Source: Solidesulfovibrio magneticus (GTDB lineage Bacteria; Desulfobacterota; Desulfovibrionia; Desulfovibrionales; Desulfovibrionaceae). Taken from it: a stretch of DNA of 19,066 nucleotides. How positions within the stretch are numbered: position 1 is the stretch's first letter; each line of letters opens with the position of its first letter. This document shows, piece by piece, positions 13,336-19,066 of the stretch. Position numbers and translations under genes: made by a program. The DNA lies in the NCBI GenBank assembly GCA_002482565.1, contig DLGG01000082.1:1-19066 (forward strand), in the 5' to 3' direction. The notes below the pieces were generated by a model. That model was not told the DNA's origin. It saw only the letters and a program-made list of their open reading frames with translations, and ran no database searches.

Positions 13336-13728
13336 CTAGTTTCCGTCCGGGTTATTCCAAGTAGCCGTGGCAGTCTGAAGAGAGGTCCCTGTCCCCACTG
13401 TCGCCGTAATCGTGATCGAGTTACCAGTGCCAGCACACGCAAGCGTAGCGGGTTCCGACGTAGAGTTTGACAAGGATATTTTAGCACATTCCGTAGCCGG
13501 AGCGAATGTATAGGACGAATTCAGCTTGTTATTGGCATACCCCAGACTCAACTGCGACTGCGCCGAGGCAATCAGTCCGCGGGCGGCCTGAAGCCGCGCC
13601 TGATTCTGCATGTCAAAATACTTCGGCACGGCAACCACGGCCAGGATGCCGAGGATGACCAGAACGGCGATGATTTCGATGAGGGTGAAACCGCGCTGTT
13701 CACGTTTGCGGTCGTGCTGTTCTGCCAT
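13336..13728 (-). CDS. Type IV (MshA-like) pilin, probable major subunit
   Basis: 130 residues with a 13-residue charged leader (MAEQHDRKREQRG), cleavage site G|FTLIE (Glu+5) and the long helix IIAVLVILGILAVVAVPKYF. The mature subunit is about 117 residues, with two Cys (TECAK, LACAG) likely disulfide-bonded and a C-terminal ATWNNPDGN. ATG 13728 has GGAGG 8 bases upstream and gives a normal leader; the longer reading to 13800 does not. It is probably the main fibre subunit because it is first of the pilin run, has the best ribosome site and is followed by a strong hairpin. The 177-base upstream gap contains TTGAAA followed 17 bases later by a poor -10; no sigma-54 (GG-N10-GC) site was found there. 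Confidence 0.9.
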   Translation of the reverse strand: MAEQHDRKREQRGFTLIEIIAVLVILGILAVVAVPKYFDMQNQARLQAARGLIASAQSQLSLGYANNKLNSSYTFAPATECAKISLSNSTSEPATLACAGTGNSITITATVGTGTSLQTATATWNNPDGN

Positions 13729-13905
13729 TGCTTTTTCCTCCAAAGGGGGTTGCGCCGCTCCAGGGCGGCCTTTTCTGAAGACAACCTTAGCAAAAACCAT
13801 GTCACCGTTTCAAGGCGCTTTAACCACAAGATATTGCAAACAAAATATCTACCACGCCACAGTACCCCGCACCGGTTCCCGGCCTAGCCTCCATAATTTG
13901 ATGCT

Positions 13906-15231
13906 TCAACCATCAGGATTTGATGCCTGCTGCCCGGCTGGACGGAAAAGCCCCGGCGAAATGCCGAGTTTTTTGACCCGATGCCACAAGCTGCGCTCCT
14001 TGATGCCCAAAAGCGTCGCCGCCCGCGCCTGCACACCGCCCGTGCGGGCCAGGGCCGCCTCGATAAGGGATCGTTCATAGGCGGCCAGCCGGCTGTCCAA
14101 ATCGTCCGCCCCGGCCTGGACGGCCTCGCCGGGGCCGGTCTCGGCCAAGGCCGGCAGATGGCGCGGCTCCAAGACCGCCACGTCTCCGGCCAGCAGCGCC
14201 GCCCGCTCCAAGGTGTTGCGCAACTCCCGGACGTTGCCCGGCCAGTCATGGGCCAAAAGGCGCTGCATGGCGGCCAAGGAAAGCGTCGCGCCGGGCTGCA
14301 GGGTTTCCAGGAACCGCCCGGCCAGCAAAGCGATATCCTCGCGGCGCTCCCGCAACGGCGGCAAATGCACCGGAAACACATTGAGGCGGTGAAACAAATC
14401 CTCGCGAAACGCTCCCCGCCGGATCATCTCGCCAAGGTCGCGGTGGGTGGCGGCGATCACCCGCACATCGGCCCGCAGCGTCGTGGTCCCGCCAACCCGC
14501 TCGAACTGGCGCGTTTCCAACACCCGAAGAATCTTGGCCTGTATCTCCAGGGGCATGTCGCCGATCTCATCGAGAAACAGCGTCCCGCCGGCCGCCTGTT
14601 CGAACCGTCCGACCCGCCGGGCGACCGCACCGGTGAAAGCGCCCTTCTCGTGGCCAAAAAGCTCGCTCTCCAGCAACCCCTGGGGAATGGCCGCGCAGTT
14701 GACGGCCACAAACGCCCCAGCCGACCGGGGGCTTTTGTCATGGATGTTTCGCGCCGCCAAATCCTTGCCCGTGCCGGACTCGCCAAGCAGCAGCACCGAG
14801 GCGTCCGAGGCCGCGACCTTGAGCACCTGGGCAAAAACCGCCCGCATGGCCCGGCTCTCGCCGACCATATTGGGGAAAAGCGCCCGGGCGTCCAGAGCCC
14901 CGAGCACTTCGGCCATCTGGTCGGCCACCACGCCCAGCCGCCCGAAATCATCCAGGCCGGCGGCCTTTGCCGGACCGGCCGCCAGCGGCAGGGCCGGGGC
15001 CGTGGTGCGCAGAAGACGACGGATGGGACGCAGGGCCGCGAACACGAACGCGGCCGAAACGCATCCCACCGACACTCCGGCCGCCAGGGCCATGGTCACA
15101 ACGGGCTCAAACGAAGAAAAGCGAGGAAAATGCCCCTCTAGGGAATCGGCGCTCAGCACCGCCAGCACGGCCACGCCCCCCAGAATCAGGGGCACAAGCA
15201 CCGCCAGGCTCACGTCGATCCGTCGCCGCAT
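13906..15231 (-). CDS. Membrane-anchored sigma-54-dependent transcriptional activator (NtrC/PilR class, no receiver domain)
   Basis: 441 residues. Two hydrophobic segments (about 8-28 and 43-67) flank a short periplasmic loop, followed by a HAMP-like linker (68-115) instead of a phosphorylatable receiver. The AAA+ sigma-54 interaction domain spans about 122-345: Walker A GESGTGKD (150-157), intact GAFTGA loop (198-203) that contacts sigma-54, Walker B GGTLFLDEIGD (215-225), and DLFHRLNVF. A Fis-type helix-turn-helix closes the protein (about 390-423: EAALARTGGVQARAATLLGI). It therefore binds DNA while tethered to the inner membrane and probably senses an envelope signal directly. It lies between the platform-protein gene and the pilin genes, 17 bases after the former, with GGGGA 7 bases before ATG 15231. 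Its natural targets would be pilus promoters, but none was found by eye. Confidence 0.88.
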   Translation of the reverse strand: MRRRIDVSLAVLVPLILGGVAVLAVLSADSLEGHFPRFSSFEPVVTMALAAGVSVGCVSAAFVFAALRPIRRLLRTTAPALPLAAGPAKAAGLDDFGRLGVVADQMAEVLGALDARALFPNMVGESRAMRAVFAQVLKVAASDASVLLLGESGTGKDLAARNIHDKSPRSAGAFVAVNCAAIPQGLLESELFGHEKGAFTGAVARRVGRFEQAAGGTLFLDEIGDMPLEIQAKILRVLETRQFERVGGTTTLRADVRVIAATHRDLGEMIRRGAFREDLFHRLNVFPVHLPPLRERREDIALLAGRFLETLQPGATLSLAAMQRLLAHDWPGNVRELRNTLERAALLAGDVAVLEPRHLPALAETGPGEAVQAGADDLDSRLAAYERSLIEAALARTGGVQARAATLLGIKERSLWHRVKKLGISPGLFRPAGQQASNPDG

Positions 15232-15248
15232 GGCTTAGTCCCCGCACG

Positions 15249-16478
15249 TCAGCGTTTGAAGGCGACCTGGGACATGTCCCACATGGGCAAGAAGATGGCC
15301 ATGGCGAAAAAGCCGACCACGCCGGCCAGACCGACAATGAGGATGGGGCCGATGGCGTCGGACAGGCGCTTGACGGCAAAGGCGACCTCGGCGTCGTAGT
15401 GTTCGCTTATGGCCGAAAGCATTTCGTCGAGATTGCCGGACTCCTCGCCCACGGCCACCATGGTCACCACCATGGGCGTGAAATACTTGGCCCGGGACAA
15501 CGGCCCGGCCAAGCCCTGGCCGGATTTGATCATCTCCTGGATGCGGCGGAATTCCTTGGCAATGGCCGCGTTGCCGATGGTGCCGACCAGAATGTCGATG
15601 GTGGTCAGCACCGGCACGCCGCTGGCCTGGAGAATGGAAAAGATGGAGGCGAATCGCGACATGGCCGCCTTGCGCAAAAGCATCCCGACGATGGGGATGT
15701 GCAGGAAAAAGGCGTCCCGGGCGACCTTGCCGTTTTCCGTGCGAAACCACAGATAAAAGCCGATGATCACGGCCGCCATGAGGCCGAAGGTGAGGTACCA
15801 GTATTTGTCGATGAGCTCGTGGAGCAACAGCGCCATGCGGGTGGGCCAGGGCAGCTCGATCTTGGCGCTGGCGAAAATGCCGGCAAAGGTCGGCACAACG
15901 AATTTGAGCAGAAAGAAAAACGCGCCGAAAAGGGCGACGACCACGGTAATGGGATACTGCAGGGCGGACTTGATGTCCGTGCGCACCTGATGTTCGTGGG
16001 AAATAATGTAGGTCAGCCGCTCCAGCACCGCCGGCAGCGCGCCGGCTGCCTCGCCGGCCCGCACCATGCTGATGTAGAGTTCGTTGAACACGCCCTTCTG
16101 GGCGGCCATGGCCGCCGAGATGGACGAACCCTTTTTCACCATGTCCGACATGCGGGAACACACCCGGCGCAGTTTTGGGTTTTCCGACTGCTGCTCCAGC
16201 ACCCGCAGGATTTCGAGCATGGACAGGCCGGCCCCGAGCATGGTGCGCAGCTGCTTGGTGAAAAGGATCATTTCCTGGGCGCTGATGCTGCTCAGCGCGT
16301 CTTCCAGGGATTCGCCGAAACCGCCGGTCGCCGCCGCCGCCACGCCCTTGCGCACGGCCACGGGGATGTAGCCCATGCCCAGAAGCCGCGACCGCACCGC
16401 GTCGGCGGTCTCGGCCTCAAGCACGCCCTTGACCGGATTGCCGGCCTCGTTGATGGCTTCGTAGGCGAATTGCGGCAC
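15249..16478 (-). CDS. Type IV pilus / type II secretion inner-membrane platform protein (GspF/PilC/MshG family)
   Basis: 409 residues, a normal length for the family. It begins MPQFAYEAINEAGNPVKGVL, the usual N-terminal beta region. Two T2SSF domains follow (about 68-195 and 272-400: FTKQLRTMLGAGLSMLEIL and FASIFSILQASGVPVLTTI), with membrane segments near 173-198, 226-246 and 380-402. It forms the membrane platform that the assembly ATPase turns to add pilins. The start is GTG 16478, preceded by GGGGAG; no upstream ATG fits. It is separated from the ATPase gene by 207 bases of mostly GC-rich non-coding sequence holding a small CGTTTG/CAAACG hairpin (16547-16563), which is unusually long for this gene pair. 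Confidence 0.93.
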   Translation of the reverse strand: MPQFAYEAINEAGNPVKGVLEAETADAVRSRLLGMGYIPVAVRKGVAAAATGGFGESLEDALSSISAQEMILFTKQLRTMLGAGLSMLEILRVLEQQSENPKLRRVCSRMSDMVKKGSSISAAMAAQKGVFNELYISMVRAGEAAGALPAVLERLTYIISHEHQVRTDIKSALQYPITVVVALFGAFFFLLKFVVPTFAGIFASAKIELPWPTRMALLLHELIDKYWYLTFGLMAAVIIGFYLWFRTENGKVARDAFFLHIPIVGMLLRKAAMSRFASIFSILQASGVPVLTTIDILVGTIGNAAIAKEFRRIQEMIKSGQGLAGPLSRAKYFTPMVVTMVAVGEESGNLDEMLSAISEHYDAEVAFAVKRLSDAIGPILIVGLAGVVGFFAMAIFLPMWDMSQVAFKR

Positions 16479-16685
16479 CGTTGTCTCCCCAAGTCCCGTG
16501 CGCTGTCCGATCCGGCCGGAAAGCCCGGGACGGCTTGCCTTACTGCCGTTTGTGCGCCAAACGCCGGCCGGCCGTCAAGGCAGGATTGCCAAGGGTCTCC
16601 AAGCAATACCACAGACGCAGGAACGCGGGCCGACTTGGAGCCAAAGAACATTTCCCGGCCAGGACAGTGTGTGGGAACGGCTACA

Positions 16686-18395
16686 TTAGACGAGCACGGC
16701 CGAGGAGGCTTCCTCGAAGGTGGTCTTGCCTTCCAGTATCTTCAGGCGCGCGTCGTCCTGCAAAAGCTTGAGCCGCCCCGAATCGGCCGCGAACCGGGTG
16801 ATCTCCCGGGAGGTGGCCCGGCGCGCCACCATCTCCTGGATCTCCTCGTCCATGACCAGGATTTCGAAAAGTCCCAGCCGTCCCTTGAAGCCCGTGTCGC
16901 CGCACATGAAGCAGCCCCGGCCGCGCATGAAGACCGAGCCGGCCGTGTCCTCAAGATTCCAGAAACGCAGCACTTCCGGCCGCGGCGTGTAGGGTTCGGC
17001 GCAGTTGGGGCACACCCGGCGCACCAGGCGCTGGGCGATGGACACCATAAGGGTGGAGGAGACCAGAAACGGCTCGATGCCCATGTCCATGAGCCGCATG
17101 ACCGCGCCGGCGGCGTCGTTGGTGTGGACAGTGGAAAGCACCTTGTGGCCGGTAAGCGCGGCCTGGGTGGCGATGGCCGCCGTCTCGGCGTCGCGGATTT
17201 CGCCCACAAGCACCACGTCCGGGTCCTGGCGCAGGGTGGAGCGCAGGGCGCTGGCGAAGGTCATGCCGGCCTTGCGGTTGAGCTGCACCTGGCGCACGCC
17301 TTCCATGCGGTATTCGACCGGGTCTTCCAGGGTGATGATGTTGATGTCGGGCCGGCTTATTTCGCGAAGCAGGGCGAAAAGCGTGGTGGACTTGCCCGAG
17401 CCGGTGGGGCCGGTGGACAAAAACAGGCCGTAGGGCTTGTCCACCACCAGCTTGATCTTGGCCAGATCGTCGGCGGTAAGCCCCAAATCCTGGAGAAAAA
17501 GCCCGCCGCCGCTCATGTCGAGCAGGCGCAGCACGAGGTTTTCGCCGTAGATGGTCGGCAGCGTGGAGACGCGGATGTTGATCTCCTTGCGGTCGATGGC
17601 CACGGAGAACCGGCCGTCCTGGGGGATGCGGCTGACGGCGATGTCGAGGTTGCCCAGGATTTTGATGCGCGAAATGATGGGCAGGATCATGGGCTTGGGC
17701 GGCGAGGGCACGGCCTTGAGCTTGCCGTCGATGCGCATCCGAATCTGCACCTGGTCGCGTTCGGGGCTGATGTGCACGTCGCTGGCCCCTTCGCGCACGG
17801 CCTGGGACAGCAGCGAATTGACGAAGCGCACCACCGGCGCTTCCCCGGCCCGGTCCTCCAGGGAACTGAGCTGCATTTCGTCGGTGACCGCGACCGAGGG
17901 CGTTTCCTCGCCGTCGCGCATGGACTCGATGCTGTCGAGCACGCCCTCGCTGCCAAGGCCCATGCCGTAGACGGCGCTGGTCAGGTAGCCCAGTTCGCGC
18001 TCGGTGCAGATCACCGGCTCGATCTCGCAGTTCTTATAGATCTCGATGTCTTCGATGGTGGTGATGTCCAAGGGATCGGGCATGGCCACGCGGATGAGGT
18101 TGCCGACCTTGGACAGAGGCACGAGCTTGGAGCGCAGCGCCATCTCGGCCGGCAAGAGTTCGGCCAGGTCGGAGGTGACCGGGTAGCGCTCGGGCGTATA
18201 CTTGGCCAACCCCATCTGGCGGCTGATGAGATCGACGATGTCGGCTTCCTTGACCGTGCCCTCGCGCACGAGCTGTTGCCCCAAACGCAGGCCGCTGCGT
18301 TTGCCGGCGGCCAGGGCCTGGCGCAGCTGGTCCTCGGTGACAAGCCCGGCGGCGACGAGCATCTCGCCCAGGCGCAAACGTCTTCTTGGCTCCAT
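16686..18395 (-). CDS. Pilus/secretion assembly ATPase (GspE/PilB/MshE family)
   Basis: 569 residues. An N-terminal MshEN/GspE_N-like region (1-150: LGEMLVAAGLVTEDQLRQAL, LPAEMALRSKLVPLSKVG) precedes the catalytic domain. It has Walker A GPTGSGKST (329-337), Asp box ITLEDPVE (354-361), Walker B DVVLVGEIRD (393-402), His box STVHTND (421-427) and the zinc tetracysteine CPNC...CFMC (462-498). It hydrolyses ATP on the cytoplasmic face to drive pilin polymerisation. MshEN domains of this type bind c-di-GMP in some MshE and PilB proteins, so second-messenger control is possible; the binding motif was not verified here. The ATG at 18395 is chosen because the frame upstream shows no protein-like sequence and belongs to a neighbouring gene; its Shine-Dalgarno is weak. 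It follows the LysM/SPOR-like gene by 32 bases. Confidence 0.93.
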   Translation of the reverse strand: MEPRRRLRLGEMLVAAGLVTEDQLRQALAAGKRSGLRLGQQLVREGTVKEADIVDLISRQMGLAKYTPERYPVTSDLAELLPAEMALRSKLVPLSKVGNLIRVAMPDPLDITTIEDIEIYKNCEIEPVICTERELGYLTSAVYGMGLGSEGVLDSIESMRDGEETPSVAVTDEMQLSSLEDRAGEAPVVRFVNSLLSQAVREGASDVHISPERDQVQIRMRIDGKLKAVPSPPKPMILPIISRIKILGNLDIAVSRIPQDGRFSVAIDRKEINIRVSTLPTIYGENLVLRLLDMSGGGLFLQDLGLTADDLAKIKLVVDKPYGLFLSTGPTGSGKSTTLFALLREISRPDINIITLEDPVEYRMEGVRQVQLNRKAGMTFASALRSTLRQDPDVVLVGEIRDAETAAIATQAALTGHKVLSTVHTNDAAGAVMRLMDMGIEPFLVSSTLMVSIAQRLVRRVCPNCAEPYTPRPEVLRFWNLEDTAGSVFMRGRGCFMCGDTGFKGRLGLFEILVMDEEIQEMVARRATSREITRFAADSGRLKLLQDDARLKILEGKTTFEEASSAVLV

Positions 18396-18427
18396 GATCC
18401 GTGTATCCCGTATGGTTATGGGCGCGA

Positions 18428-19066
18428 TCAGGGCCGGGCGGCCTCGGAGACGACCATGCGCTGCTTGGTGTCCTGGCTGCCGCCGGCCGGTCCGGCCATC
18501 TTGGGTCCGCCCCGCAATCCCGGCCAGGGGCCGAGATCCGTGAAGGCCACGGCGTCCGGGCCGTAGCCGGAGACGATGGCGGCCCGGGAAGCCAGTTCGC
18601 GCGGCAGTTCGGCCAGGGCGGCCTCGGCCGAAGCCCGGTCGCCGAACAGGGAGCCGAGCACGATGTCGTAGCGCAGCCCGGTTGCCGGAGCATAGGTGCA
18701 ATACATGGAAAGGTTCATGTCGGCCCCGGCATGGCGGCCGAGATAGGCAAAGCCTTCGTCGAGGCTGGCCACGGCGGCCACCCTGACCAGACATTGCCCC
18801 GCTTCCAGGGGGGCGGCCGCAATGGCCGGGAAGACCAGGGTGTCGCCGGCGCGTACCCGGTCGAAATTGACTCCCGGATTGGCCTTGGCCAACTTGGCCA
18901 TGACGGCCCGGCCGCCGTTGCCGTAAAGCCGGGCGGCCTGGCGGGTGACGGCCCAGCCCGAACGCACCACGGACTGGCCCAGGGTCTCGGGCGCGGCAGA
19001 AGCGACGGCGCTCGTCTTGACCGCGGCGGCCATGGCCGGCGCGGCGGTTTCCACGGCCACGGCGCG
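18428..19066 (-). CDS. Envelope protein with LysM-like and SPOR-like regions, N-terminus beyond the window
   Basis: The frame is open to the right edge, so only the C-terminal 212 residues are seen. An Ala-rich linker is followed by a LysM-like stretch (about residues 34-82 of the fragment: RQAARLYGNGG, ANPGVNFDRVRAGDTLVFP). A SPOR-like region follows (about 89-174: YDIVLGSLFGDRASAEAALA). Both folds bind peptidoglycan, so the protein should act at the cell wall. It is encoded 32 bases before the assembly ATPase. In MSHA and T2SS loci this position can hold ExeA/MshM-like ATPases or wall-binding assembly proteins, and the missing N-terminus could be either; this is a guess. The GTG at 19060 is only an internal codon. 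Confidence 0.65.
   Translation of the reverse strand, partial: RAVAVETAAPAMAAAVKTSAVASAAPETLGQSVVRSGWAVTRQAARLYGNGGRAVMAKLAKANPGVNFDRVRAGDTLVFPAIAAAPLEAGQCLVRVAAVASLDEGFAYLGRHAGADMNLSMYCTYAPATGLRYDIVLGSLFGDRASAEAALAELPRELASRAAIVSGYGPDAVAFTDLGPWPGLRGGPKMAGPAGGSQDTKQRMVVSEAARP

Noticed and set aside
13284..13487. Longer N-terminus for the second pilin
   Set aside because: It would overlap the first pilin gene by 152 bases and add about 68 residues of unlikely sequence before the prepilin leader.
13729..13905. Sigma-54 promoter or c-di-GMP (GEMM) riboswitch before the major pilin
   Set aside because: Checked because of the nearby sigma-54 activator and because some deltaproteobacterial pilin genes have GEMM riboswitches. 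No GG-N10-GC site and no GEMM core sequence were found.
16479..16685. Hidden small gene between the ATPase and platform genes
   Set aside because: Short frames exist on both strands but none has a ribosome site or protein-like composition; only a small hairpin is seen.
14967..18566. 1199-codon open frame on the plus strand
   Set aside because: It is antisense to the sigma-54 activator, GspF and GspE genes, whose motifs are unambiguous. Its composition (His/Gly/Asp-rich, low complexity) is a codon-bias artefact.
18396..18794. Longer N-terminus for the assembly ATPase
   Set aside because: The extra residues are a low-complexity Arg-rich shadow of the neighbouring LysM/SPOR-like gene; the family's N-terminal domain begins at the ATG at 18395.

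Overview
The window looks like a piece of a high-GC deltaproteobacterial chromosome, most like a Desulfovibrio/Solidesulfovibrio-type sulfate reducer. That assignment is an inference from base composition, gene families and the style of intergenic inverted repeats; no rRNA or other taxonomic marker is present. Genes are densely packed and almost all lie on the minus strand. The one exception is the 3' part of a ParA-type ATPase gene at the left edge (1-846, plus), which converges on the minus-strand block across a long bidirectional terminator-like hairpin (1175-1232).

The main feature is a type IV pilus / type II secretion-like assembly locus running right to left from the right edge to about 5670. 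In transcription order it holds: a partial protein with LysM-like and SPOR-like regions (right edge), a GspE/PilB/MshE-family ATPase, a GspF/PilC/MshG-family platform protein, a membrane-anchored sigma-54 activator without a receiver domain, two tandem paralogous pilins, a polytopic membrane protein with a soluble TPR-like tail (possible GT-C type glycosyltransferase), three minor prepilins, two PilX-like N-termini fused to two different lectin-like domains, and a lytic transglycosylase. The order E-G-A-C-D-O-P/Q matches the MSHA (mannose-sensitive haemagglutinin) pilus loci of Vibrio and Aeromonas rather than a classical PilA locus. The sigma-54 activator and the polytopic protein are extra insertions. 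The secretin, inner-membrane alignment proteins and prepilin peptidase are not in the window; the first two would be expected beyond the right edge.

A plausible division of labour is: ATPase and platform protein polymerise the two MshA-like pilins; the C/D/O-like minor pilins prime or cap the fibre; the two lectin-domain proteins sit at the tip as adhesins; the polytopic/TPR protein may glycosylate pilins; the lytic transglycosylase opens the wall. A strong hairpin right after the first pilin gene probably lowers expression of everything downstream, which would give the pilin-rich stoichiometry such a fibre needs. The tip/minor-pilin segment (about 7.6-10.0 kb) is strikingly AT-rich (two 60-base stretches counted at 42% G+C, against 70% for one counted in the transglycosylase gene), suggesting a swapped or recently acquired adhesin cassette.

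Left of the pilus locus, still on the minus strand, are a carboxymuconolactone decarboxylase-family protein, a small lipoprotein, a Gate/nucleoside-recognition-domain membrane protein, an MltB-type lytic transglycosylase with an inserted peptidoglycan-binding domain, and a secreted NodB-type polysaccharide deacetylase. No tRNA, rRNA, CRISPR array, insertion sequence or integrase was seen.
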